A stretch of 20,924 nucleotides of DNA from Planctomycetota bacterium (lineage in GTDB: Bacteria; Planctomycetota; Planctomycetia; Pirellulales; Thermoguttaceae): NCBI GenBank assembly GCA_018897395.1, contig JAHIKV010000184.1, positions 1 through 20,924 of the forward strand, read 5' to 3'. Positions 1-6,563 of this stretch are shown here, piece after piece. The stretch's first letter is position 1. Every line of letters begins with the position of its first letter. The notes under the pieces were generated by a model. That model was not told the origin of the DNA. It was given only the letters and a program-made list of their open reading frames with translations, and did no database searches. A program made the translations under genes and the position numbers.

Positions 1-154
1 ACCTGTTGCAGGTAAAAGCCCTGCAACACTAATTTCCGTTCGCTAATGGCAAACCGCCGTGCGACGGAAAATTGCACTGACCATTGATTTCTCCAGTGGA
101 AAGATACACAAGCTGGGCATTTTCTCAGAAAGTGCAGAAATTGAAATATGCGTA

Positions 155-179
155 TTTAGCCCCGGAATACACCCGGGGC
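155..179. repeat. TTTAGC-anchored palindrome
   Basis: TTTAGC is followed by a 7-bp perfect stem (GCCCCGG at 159-165, CCGGGGC at 173-179) around the loop AATACAC. The anchor and an AATACAC-like core recur at other palindromes in this window while the stem bases differ. It is most likely a non-coding REP-like dispersed element. Confidence 0.6.
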
Positions 180-204
180 AAGCGGTTTTTCGTGGTCAAC
201 CCGT

Positions 205-233
205 CCCCGCCGTGTATTCACGGCGGGCTAAAT
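205..233. repeat. GCTAAAT-anchored palindrome, copy 1 of an identical pair
   Basis: A 9-bp perfect stem (CCCGCCGTG at 206-214, CACGGCGGG at 219-227) encloses the loop TATT and runs into GCTAAAT. The whole 29-bp unit is identical to 17653-17681, more than 17 kb away, which shows it is a dispersed repeat and not a chance hairpin. Confidence 0.75.
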
Positions 234-284
234 GGAACTATTTCCGGACACCCTCGGCTACCTTCGAGAATAAGCTAGAGTTGA

Positions 285-1424
285 ATGGGGGCCGAGGGCC
301 TTATTACGGGGGGGGGGCGTACCGTGCTCGATTCCACTGCTCATCAATATCCGACAACCGCCTCTGCGCCGATTGCGCCGGAGTCCGGGCCATACGCCAA
401 GCGGCAGCAGTTACTACAGGAGTTGATGGGCGACAGCGAACTGCTGCTCAAGAACCGGCTCGAAGTGCGCCACTTGATGACGCGCGGGCCGGTGACGGTT
501 CCGCCGACGGCGACGTTGGAGGAAATCACCGAGTTGATGCGCCGGCGTCGGTTGCACCACCTACTGGTGTGCGGCCGGGGTGAGGAACTCGTGGGAGTGG
601 TCAGCGACCGGGACCTGTGCTCATCGAGGGGAACGACCGCCCAACAGTTGATGAGCTACCCGCCGCGGACCTGCTCGCCCAATACTCCGCTGAACGTCGC
701 GATCACCTTCCTTATCAACGATAACATTTCCTGCCTGCCGGTCGTCGACGAGGGACGTTTGTGCGGTGTGCTGACCACGACCGACCTGGTATTGACCCTT
801 CAGAGTACGCTCCAATTATGGATGCGATTGGCGCAAGTGCTCCAACACGACCAGACCTGGACCAAGGAACTGGAGAAGATTGCCGCCTCGCTGGACGGCG
901 AAATGTCCGCCGAGCAACTTGCCCGGCAGATCGCCGCCGCCCGAGAAGCGGTCCGCCAACAGGTCCAAGACCTCGTCAATAGGGTCGATCTTAACGCCGA
1001 CGTGTTGACGGGCATCGGCAACCGGCGGGAATTGGAGGACGTGCTGGACCTGTTGCTGGGCGTGAGGAAGCGTTTCGGGCGGACGTTTTCCCTGGCAATC
1101 GTGGTCATCGACTACTTCGACCGCATCCGCGAAAGTTGCGGCGACGCCGTGGTCAGGCCGTTGCTGAAGACGGTTGCGAGAATGATCGAGGATTCGGTCC
1201 GTCGTGGCGATTTCGTCGCCCGCTGGCGCGACGACGCCTTTGCGGTGGCGTTGCCCGAGACCGCTCTGGACGATGCCCGCGAGTTTTGCCGCCGCGTGCA
1301 AGAGGCCGCACGGCAAAACAAGCAGCTCGACGTCGAGTTGCGCGTCAGCGCCGGGGCGGCCGAGGCGGAACCGGCCGACGACATCCTGCAACTCCTCGCC
1401 CGCGCCGAAGAGGCGGTGTCGTAA
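285..1424 (+). CDS. Tandem CBS-domain protein with degenerate GGDEF domain
   Basis: Two CBS domains (about residues 58-112 and 118-170) are followed by a helical linker (about 180-235) and a GGDEF fold (about 236-375). CBS pairs usually sense adenine nucleotides; GGDEF domains make cyclic di-GMP. Family landmarks are present: LTGIGNRR at 241-248 and VVIDYFDRI at 273-281. The signature itself reads RWRDDAF (313-319) where active enzymes have R-[YFLW]-GGDEF, so both glycines and the glutamate are lost. An RxxD allosteric-site motif (R306 to D309) remains at the normal five-residue distance. I infer a catalytically dead domain that may still bind cyclic di-GMP. The ATG at 285 follows a G-rich, hairpin-prone leader; GTG at 324 is a plausible alternative start giving 366 residues. 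It is convergent with the lipoate ligase gene. Confidence 0.85.
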   Translation: MGAEGLITGGGRTVLDSTAHQYPTTASAPIAPESGPYAKRQQLLQELMGDSELLLKNRLEVRHLMTRGPVTVPPTATLEEITELMRRRRLHHLLVCGRGEELVGVVSDRDLCSSRGTTAQQLMSYPPRTCSPNTPLNVAITFLINDNISCLPVVDEGRLCGVLTTTDLVLTLQSTLQLWMRLAQVLQHDQTWTKELEKIAASLDGEMSAEQLARQIAAAREAVRQQVQDLVNRVDLNADVLTGIGNRRELEDVLDLLLGVRKRFGRTFSLAIVVIDYFDRIRESCGDAVVRPLLKTVARMIEDSVRRGDFVARWRDDAFAVALPETALDDAREFCRRVQEAARQNKQLDVELRVSAGAAEAEPADDILQLLARAEEAVS

Positions 1425-1439
1425 GCGTTGCCGATGTGC

Positions 1440-1554
1440 GTTTAGCGGCCGCCGTGGGTGGCACGCCCCTGAGCGCAGCGAAGGGCGTGTTCTCCCGGCA
1501 ACCACGCCCTTCGCTGCGCTCAGGGACGTGCCACGCTTCCCTCTGCCGCTAAAC
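1440..1554. repeat. Long bimeric palindrome with GTTTAGCGGC ends
   Basis: The outer arms GTTTAGCGGC (1440-1449) and GCCGCTAAAC (1545-1554) are perfect reverse complements. Inside them, a second near-perfect inverted repeat of about 33 bp per arm (around 1456-1490 and 1502-1535) carries the shared string GAGCGCAGCGAAGGGCGTG. The element fills the gap between two convergent genes, where it could act as a two-way terminator. Its right arm also contains the stop codon of the lipoate ligase gene (CTA at 1549-1551, minus strand). Confidence 0.75.
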
Positions 1555-2280
1555 GATTTTTTCCGCCGGATCGTTCCATTCCGGCCGGCCGTATTTTTCA
1601 GATGCTAATCTGGCGACGCACAGCTCGGGCCAGGCGTCGCGCGGCTCTCGGGCGTCGAAGGTTTCCGCCAGCAATCGCCGAATCTCATCCGCTTGCATCG
1701 GCAGATTGGTCACGAAGCCATCATGGGAACGGCCCGCGCGGTAGTCGGGCGTCCGGGGCGGCATCTTCAGACAACGCTCGATCAGTTGCAGCGGAAAGTC
1801 GTACAACAGCGTGCCGTGGTAGAGGATATGTTCGCGGCGGCATCGGGCGCTGTTGCCCGAAAACTTTTGGTTTCCAATCGCCAGATCGCTCGTTCCCCGG
1901 CACTGTACGCCCGGCACGCGGGTCTCTAGCGCCGAGGCCAGGGTGCCCAACACCCAGCGATGGGCGCGATCCACGGCACGTAATTCCGGCCGCAGTCGAT
2001 AGTCGAGCACCAGGGCGTACATCAGGCAACCTGGCCCGGCCAGTATTGCCGCTCCGCCGCTGACCCGCCGCAACACGGGAATGCCCAGTTCGCGGCACGC
2101 ATCCAGCCGCACTTCGTCGGCGATCCGCGACGACCGGCCGACGACGACCATCGGCTGCCTCGACTCCCAGAGTCGCAGCGTTTCGCTCGGCGCGTCGGCG
2201 GTCTCGGCCTCATCGAGCAGCGATTCGTCCAATGCCAGATTTTCGGCGGCGGTTGACAACGTAAGATCGAGGTATTGCAT
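1549..2280 (-). CDS. Lipoate-protein ligase A family protein
   Basis: A biotin/lipoate A/B protein ligase fold of 243 residues. Such enzymes attach lipoate or octanoate to the lysine of lipoyl domains in 2-oxoacid dehydrogenases and the glycine cleavage H protein, in the cytoplasm. Visible landmarks are RRVSGGAAIL (71-80, the conserved RR.SGG substrate loop), DLAIGNQKFSGN (132-143, with the conserved lysine K139) and HGTLLYDFP (155-163). The N-terminal ENLALDESLL is also typical. The chain lacks the accessory C-terminal domain of E. coli LplA, so octanoyl transfer (LipM-like) or lipoate scavenging are both possible. I chose the start that yields MQYLDLTL; an upstream in-frame ATG at 2334 would add 18 residues unlike the family. 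The last codon and stop fall within the 1440-1554 palindrome. Confidence 0.85.
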   Translation of the reverse strand: MQYLDLTLSTAAENLALDESLLDEAETADAPSETLRLWESRQPMVVVGRSSRIADEVRLDACRELGIPVLRRVSGGAAILAGPGCLMYALVLDYRLRPELRAVDRAHRWVLGTLASALETRVPGVQCRGTSDLAIGNQKFSGNSARCRREHILYHGTLLYDFPLQLIERCLKMPPRTPDYRAGRSHDGFVTNLPMQADEIRRLLAETFDAREPRDAWPELCVARLASEKYGRPEWNDPAEKIV

Positions 2281-2497
2281 GGAAGCATTGTCGTCGAAGA
2301 TGCTTCTCGTGTGTAGCGGGGCCGGTTGAGGCACGATTTTTCCATACCCGCCGTGACGTTATCCAGAATCATGGCTTAAGGAGTTGCGTTACGAGGGATT
2401 GCCGGACCATCGCAACCAGAGTACACTTATTATGAGGGGAACGGAGCATATAAAGGCAAACCAGGTCTTGCCGTATCGGTCGTTTCCGGCAACTTGC

Positions 2498-2501
2498 GAG
2501 G
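2498..2501 (+). promoter_or_regulatory. Ribosome-binding site fixing the GTG start of the toxin
   Basis: GAGG lies 5 nt before GTG at 2507. Starting there gives a product that begins exactly where RelE/ParE folds begin. The longer frame opening at 2384 adds 41 residues with no family character. Confidence 0.5.
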
Positions 2502-2506
2502 TCTTT

Positions 2507-2806
2507 GTGTTCACCATCAGTTACGCCGAGAGCGTCGCCGATGACTTGGCTTCGATTCGAGCCTTCCAACGACGGCACTTGTTGGAGCAGATCGACCGGC
2601 AACTTTCGCATGAACCGACCCGCGAGACTCGAAGCAGAAAGATTTTACGCGGCCTAACGCCGCCTTGGGAGCATGTGGAGCCGATTTGGGAGTTGCGAGT
2701 AAATCAATACCGCGTGTTCTATGACGTGGACGAGGCAATCGGACAAGTCGTCGTTCGAGCGGTGCGCCGCAAGCCGCCCCACAAGACGACGGAGGAGATT
2801 TTATGA
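2507..2806 (+). CDS. RelE/ParE-family toxin of a type II toxin-antitoxin pair
   Basis: A 99-residue protein from a GTG start. RelE/ParE toxins either cleave mRNA on the ribosome or poison gyrase. Seen: an N-terminal beta strand and helix (FTISYAESVADDLASIRAF), a basic middle, the family-typical core LRVNQYRVFYDVDE, and a C-terminal strand VVVRAVRRK. Length fits the family. The stop overlaps the start of the next gene by ATGA (2803-2806), so toxin and antitoxin are translationally coupled, with the toxin first as in HigBA-type loci. I cannot tell RelE from ParE activity from sequence alone. Confidence 0.8.
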   Translation: MFTISYAESVADDLASIRAFQRRHLLEQIDRQLSHEPTRETRSRKILRGLTPPWEHVEPIWELRVNQYRVFYDVDEAIGQVVVRAVRRKPPHKTTEEIL

Positions 2807-3039
2807 AGACGGTTGACATTCAAGAAACCAGCTTGGACGCCTGTGTGATCGACGCCCAAACGGATCGCGTTGTGATTATGCGCGGCGGCAACCCGGTAGC
2901 GCTCGTGGTGGGCGTTCAGGGGCTCGATGCGGAACAGGCACAACTCGGAGCAAGCGACGAGTTTTGGAAGCTGATATCCAACCGTCGCAAGGAACCGACT
3001 CTCGACCGCTCGGCATTGGAGAAGAAGTTGAACGGCTAG
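2803..3039 (+). CDS. Phd/YefM-like antitoxin
   Basis: A 78-residue protein preceded by a GGAGGAG ribosome-binding site. The start overlaps the toxin stop by 4 nt. The N-terminal half (VVIMRGGNPVALVVGVQGLD) resembles the Phd/YefM dimerisation and DNA-binding region, in which a strand and turn of the form 'vi.r.gkpvavlv' is typical. The C-terminal half (from about residue 45) is charged and helical, as expected for a disordered toxin-neutralising tail. Such antitoxins usually repress their own operon. The locus stands alone between the lipoate ligase and the YTV gene. Confidence 0.75.
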   Translation: MKTVDIQETSLDACVIDAQTDRVVIMRGGNPVALVVGVQGLDAEQAQLGASDEFWKLISNRRKEPTLDRSALEKKLNG

Positions 3040-3476
3040 TTCTACAACGCTATGTTTGTATGACATCGTTGTTTAGCCGGCGTGCTTGCACGCCGCGTCG
3101 GCAAGCGCGTCCACGCGGCGTGCAAGCGCGCCGGCTAAACATTGGTGAGAACTGCGGGTTAGGCGCGACCGCCCGTCGCGGCTTTGTGGGGTCGGTTGTA
3201 ACGATTGAACAAGCTCTGACGGCGCGGTTTTTGCACCGCGTAATTTACGCTGTTGGGGAAAAATTCGCCGTCGGCGCGGGGGGACGGAAACTTGAGAAAT
3301 TCTTCCTCGCACTAACTCGCAACGCCAGTTGAGGTTCGGACCAAATCGTGTTTTTCGGGCCTTGTCCGCCGTTTGCCATTTGCCCAATAATCTGTCAGAC
3401 TCACTTGGAGTGATATATCCTATGGTTGCAGTAGCTGCCGCGCATTTCAGCGGCGGACTACCGAAGGGAATTTACC
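3040..3476. other. Intergenic stretch with one large hairpin, no gene
   Basis: There is no supported gene. The left part holds the 70-bp palindrome at 3071-3140. The right part must contain the promoter of the YTV gene, but I see no clear sigma-70 pair. GAAGGGA at 3463-3469 is a good ribosome-binding site 7 nt before the ATG at 3477. Confidence 0.5.
3071..3140. repeat. 70-bp palindrome with GTTTAGCCGGC ends
   Basis: Two 28-bp arms (3071-3098 and 3113-3140) are reverse complements at 27 of 28 positions, around a 14-nt loop. Both ends carry the GTTTAGC/GCTAAAC anchor found at the other palindromes of this window. It could end transcription of the TA operon. It looks like a bimeric version of the single hairpins at 205-233 and 19760-19784. 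Confidence 0.8.
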
Positions 3477-4694
3477 ATGAAAACATCCGTTGGTTTATTG
3501 TCCATGTTTTCCGTGTTGGCGGTCTTGGCCGCACCGGCATTTGCCCAGGTGTGCTGCCCCGTGTCGGGTTGCCAAACGTGCGCCGACGGCCAAACCTATC
3601 GAATCGTCTATCAGACCGTATGCGAGAAGCGGCAAGTAACCGCCTATCGCATCGAGTATGAAACGGTCTGCGAACAACGGCAGGTGACCACCTACAAACC
3701 CGTCTGGGAGACGGCGGTCCGCGAGAACAGATACACGGTTGCCCGGCCGGTTTTCGAGACCGCCGTGCGAGAAGAAACCTATACCGTGCAACGTCCGGTG
3801 TACGAGACGGCCGAGCGAGAGGAGTGCTACACCGTAATGCGGCCGGTGTATGAGACGGCCTATCGGACCCAGTACCGCACGGTGATGCGGCCGGTAACCA
3901 CCTGTCAGACCCGATACATCGATCAGGGGTGCTACTCCCAGCAGGTCGTGCTGAAGCCCGGTCTGCCGGTTACCCGGCTGAACTGGCAATCGGCCGCCTG
4001 CACCGTCGATCCGATCACCGGACAGACGGTTTATCAGCGGCCGGGCCTGTACTGGACCCAAACGCCGCGCGGCCGGTATGAGGTGCAAAAGGTCTGGCAT
4101 CCGAACCTCGTCGCCCAGCAGGTGCAGCAGACGAGCTACGTACCGCAGACGGTGGCCGAACAGGTTCCGTATCAGGTGTGCAAGTACGTGTCCGAGCAAG
4201 TGGTCCGCAAGGTTCCGTTCCAGGTTTGCCGGATGGTAACCGAGCAGTGCGTGCGCAAGGTTCCGGTGCGGACTTGCCGTATGGTTTATGAAGAGCGCGT
4301 GGAGCAGGCGCCGTACCAGGTGTGCCGAATGGTAGCCCAGCAGGAGACGATCAGCGTGCCGCGCGTGGTGGAGAAGCGCATGCCGGTGACGTACACGTAC
4401 AACGTGCCGCGGGTGATATGCTACCGCGTGCCGCTGGACGCCTGCGGCCAACCGATCACACAAACGATCGCTCCGGCGACGGGTTCCTTGTCCACCATCG
4501 AACGTCCCACGCCCGCCAAGCAGCCTTCCGGAGGCAACGCCGATGTAAAGCCTTCGCTTGGTCCCGGCGCCGCGTCGCCGCAGCCGCTCGACGCGGAGAA
4601 GAAATCGCCCGCCGAGTCGGAGCAGTTGGAGTCCCTGCCGCCGATCGGGAATCCCGCTCCGCCATCGTCGGTCTACGAATCGAAAAGGGCGTAA
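3477..4694 (+). CDS. Secreted YTV-repeat protein, planctomycete type
   Basis: A 405-residue protein with a clear signal peptide (1-23, ending in AFA before Q24). Two arrays of six 16-residue units follow. Array 1 (41-136) contains units such as QRPVYETAEREECYTV; array 2 (230-325) contains units such as VPFQVCRMVTEQCVRK. A non-repeated linker (141-229) with four cysteines lies between them, and the tail (326-405) is rich in proline, serine and acidic residues. The YTV motif family was first described in Rhodopirellula, and such proteins are thought to belong to the cell envelope. Regular cysteines, including CCPVSGCQTC near the mature N-terminus, suggest disulfide cross-linking outside the cell; that is inference. 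The 48-bp DNA period makes the locus prone to unit gain or loss. Confidence 0.85.
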   Translation: MKTSVGLLSMFSVLAVLAAPAFAQVCCPVSGCQTCADGQTYRIVYQTVCEKRQVTAYRIEYETVCEQRQVTTYKPVWETAVRENRYTVARPVFETAVREETYTVQRPVYETAEREECYTVMRPVYETAYRTQYRTVMRPVTTCQTRYIDQGCYSQQVVLKPGLPVTRLNWQSAACTVDPITGQTVYQRPGLYWTQTPRGRYEVQKVWHPNLVAQQVQQTSYVPQTVAEQVPYQVCKYVSEQVVRKVPFQVCRMVTEQCVRKVPVRTCRMVYEERVEQAPYQVCRMVAQQETISVPRVVEKRMPVTYTYNVPRVICYRVPLDACGQPITQTIAPATGSLSTIERPTPAKQPSGGNADVKPSLGPGAASPQPLDAEKKSPAESEQLESLPPIGNPAPPSSVYESKRA

Positions 4695-4726
4695 TTCAAC
4701 CGGTTTCCCGCAAGAGAACGGTGGTC

Positions 4727-4906
4727 ATGCGGAAAGAAACGTTGCAGCAGATGCTGGTCGAGTTGCCCGAGGAAGTGAACGTCGACTCGCTGGTTGAGAA
4801 GCTGTATTTGCTGGAAAAGATCGAACAGGGCGAGCGTCAGCTTGCCCGGGGTGAGGGTGTTCCCCACGAAGAGGTCGAACGGCGGCTGGAAAAATGGCTG
4901 AAATAG
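4727..4906 (+). CDS. Small antitoxin partner of the downstream ParE toxin
   Basis: A 59-residue, highly charged helical protein beginning MRKETLQQMLVELPEEV and ending in ERRLEKWLK. Its last 13 nt overlap the toxin gene, as is common in type II pairs. I do not see a recognisable DNA-binding fold, and the role is assigned from size, charge and position. A GTG six nt upstream (4721) is an alternative start. It begins only about 30 nt after the YTV gene, so some read-through transcription is likely. Confidence 0.65.
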   Translation: MRKETLQQMLVELPEEVNVDSLVEKLYLLEKIEQGERQLARGEGVPHEEVERRLEKWLK

Positions 4907-5190
4907 TCTGGACGCCCAAGGCGTTGGACGACTTGGAGAGTTTGCTGGACTATATCTCGAAGGATGCACCGGCCGCGGCCCGACGTTTCGCGCAAAAGTT
5001 GGTCTCCCGCGTCGAAATGCTCGGGCGTCATCCTCTCTTGGGCGGTTTCGTCGCCGAGGATCCGGGGCATGTCTATCGCGAACTTCGGCAAGGCAATTAC
5101 CGCGTGCTCTATCGCACCGACGGCCGGATGGTGTACATTGTAGCTATTCACCACGCAGCCCGTCTGCTGGATTCCGACGCTCTTTCGTAA
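4894..5190 (+). CDS. ParE/RelE-family toxin
   Basis: A 98-residue protein matching the ParE toxin fold. It starts with the strand AEIVWTPKALDDLESLLDYI, has a long helix pair (about 26-45), and then the landmark ELRQGNYRVLYRTDG (63-77) and the strand MVYIVAIHHAAR (79-90). Known ParE proteins inhibit DNA gyrase, while RelE members cleave mRNA; the helical hairpin near the N-terminus favours ParE. It overlaps its antitoxin gene by 13 nt. It is followed by 18 nt and then the BRCT-MerR-TPR gene. Confidence 0.85.
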   Translation: MAEIVWTPKALDDLESLLDYISKDAPAAARRFAQKLVSRVEMLGRHPLLGGFVAEDPGHVYRELRQGNYRVLYRTDGRMVYIVAIHHAARLLDSDALS

Positions 5191-5208
5191 CACCTTGCAA
5201 AGAATCTC

Positions 5209-6357
5209 ATGGCCGCCGGCGACGACACATCCGCTATTCTCGACGGCCGGCGCATCGCATTCGTCGGCAAGCTGGCCAGCATGGCCCGGCGCGACGCCGT
5301 GCAACTGGCGCGTCGGCACGGGGCGACGGTGTTGGAGAAGCCCGACGCTTCGGTTCAGACGATCGTCATCGGCGAGGCTGATTTTCCCCTGCCCGAGGTG
5401 AGCGATCAGGACAACCTGTTCGATGAAGCGGCTCGGCGGCGGATCGAGGAGGGGGCGGTCGAGGTCATCACCGAGACGCAACTTTGGCAACGGCTGGGAT
5501 TGGTCGATGCGCAGCAGGACGTTCATCGGCTCTACACGCCGGCGATGCTGGCCGACCTGCTGAAAGTACCGGTGGCGGTGATCCGGCGCTGGCATCGGCG
5601 GGGATTGATCGTGCCGGCGCGCGAGGTGCGGCGGCTGCCGTACTTCGATTTTCAGGAGGTGTCCACTGCCCGGCGGTTGGCGGAATTGCTGGCGGCGGGC
5701 ATGTCGCCGCGGGCGATCGAGAAGAAGCTCGAGGTTTTCGCCCGCTGTTTGCCCGACGTCGCCCGGCCGTTGGCCCAACTCTCGGTAATCGTTCAGGGTA
5801 AGGACATTCTGCTTCGGCAGGGAGACGGGTTGATCGAGCCGGGCGGACAGTTGCGGTTCGATTTCGACGCCGTGGAAGGCGAGCCTGCGCCGTCGAAAGC
5901 GGTGCCGGTCGCGCCCGAGCAGATGTGCCGGCTGGCCGCCGAACTGGAGGAAGACGACCAATTGGCGGCCGCCGCCGAGATGTATCGCGCGGCCCTGGCC
6001 GCGCTTGGTCCAAACGCCGAAATCTGCTTCCACGTCGCCGAGTTGCTCTATCGGCAGGGCGATCTCACCGCGGCGCGCGAGCGATATTACATGGCCGTCG
6101 AGTTGGACGAGGATTACGTCGAGGCCCGGGCGAACCTCGGCTGCGTGTTGGCGGAGACCGGCCAGCACGACCTGGCGGTGGCCGCCTTCGAGGGCGCGCT
6201 GCGGTATCATCCCGATTACGCCGACGTGCATTATCACCTCGCCCGCACGCTCGATGAAATGCACCACCGCGATCGGGCCGAGGAACACTGGCGGGCGTTC
6301 CTTGCCCACGCGCCGGATAGCCCGTGGGCCGAGGAGGCGCGACAGCGGCTGGGATGA
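5209..6357 (+). CDS. BRCT-MerR-TPR fusion protein
   Basis: A 382-residue protein with three parts. The N-terminal region (about 9-95) resembles a BRCT domain: LDGRRIAFVGKLASMARRDA followed by an 'RHGATV' turn and VIGEADF, as at the end of NAD-dependent DNA ligases. Residues 107-175 form a MerR-like winged helix-turn-helix (LYTPAMLADLLKVPVAVIRR, then RRGLIVPAREVRRLPYF). The C-terminal part (about 235-380) has at least three TPR units, with CFHVAELLYRQGDLTAARE and ARANLGCVLAETGQHDLAVA. BRCT and TPR domains bind protein partners and MerR domains bind DNA, so it is probably a regulator or scaffold acting on DNA; the target is unknown. No metal-binding MerR residues are evident. The start at 5209 has no strong ribosome-binding site. 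Confidence 0.75.
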   Translation: MAAGDDTSAILDGRRIAFVGKLASMARRDAVQLARRHGATVLEKPDASVQTIVIGEADFPLPEVSDQDNLFDEAARRRIEEGAVEVITETQLWQRLGLVDAQQDVHRLYTPAMLADLLKVPVAVIRRWHRRGLIVPAREVRRLPYFDFQEVSTARRLAELLAAGMSPRAIEKKLEVFARCLPDVARPLAQLSVIVQGKDILLRQGDGLIEPGGQLRFDFDAVEGEPAPSKAVPVAPEQMCRLAAELEEDDQLAAAAEMYRAALAALGPNAEICFHVAELLYRQGDLTAARERYYMAVELDEDYVEARANLGCVLAETGQHDLAVAAFEGALRYHPDYADVHYHLARTLDEMHHRDRAEEHWRAFLAHAPDSPWAEEARQRLG

Positions 6358-6382
6358 TAGCCGCGGTAGCCGGGAAAATTAC

Positions 6383-6508
6383 AGAAGAGAGAAGAGAGAG
6401 GAGAGAGGAGAGAGGAGAGAGGAGAGAAGAGAGAGGAGTGACTTGCTGAAAGAACCGGCGTTTCCCTCTTCTCTCTCCTCTCCCTTCTCTCTTCTCTCCC
6501 CTCTCCCC
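6383..6508. repeat. GA-rich and CT-rich simple repeats forming a large hairpin
   Basis: A purine tract at 6383-6438 contains several in-phase copies of the 7-bp unit GAGAGGA. After a 22-nt spacer, a pyrimidine tract follows at 6461-6508. The two tracts are largely complementary, so the RNA could form a long stem that ends the upstream transcript. Homopurine DNA of this kind can also form triplex structures. No gene is supported across it. Confidence 0.7.
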
Positions 6509-6563
6509 ACGATTCGCCTGGGGGGGATTGCAAACTACCCGTCTTTGTGTATCTTAATGGGTC

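Larger units (their letters stand above)
1..284. other. Intergenic stretch with hairpins, no supported gene
   Basis: I see no convincing coding region here; the open frames are short and lack family features. It holds an 8-bp stem-loop at 5-27 (GTTGCAGG pairing with CCTGCAAC) that may end an upstream transcript. Two dispersed palindromes follow at 155-179 and 205-233. A further inverted pair, CCCTCGGC at 251-258 and GCCGAGGG at 291-298, would place the first ATG of the next gene (285) in its loop. That could affect initiation there, or favour the later GTG start at 324; both ideas are inference. Confidence 0.5.

Noticed and set aside
59..583. 174-codon plus-strand frame overlapping the CBS gene
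   Set aside because: It passes through two palindromes and then the CBS coding region in another frame; no family features.
3071..3140. Transposon terminal repeat pair
   Set aside because: Only 14 nt lie between the arms and no transposase is present; a palindromic dispersed element explains it better.
3495..4463. 322-codon open frame on the minus strand, rich in His and Leu
   Set aside because: It is the antisense shadow of the 16-residue repeats; the plus strand has a signal peptide, a good ribosome-binding site and the YTV motif.
4837..6309. 490-codon minus-strand open frame
   Set aside because: It covers the TA toxin and BRCT-MerR-TPR gene, whose domains are clear on the plus strand; the antisense product is low-complexity and without family motifs, as is common in high-GC DNA.
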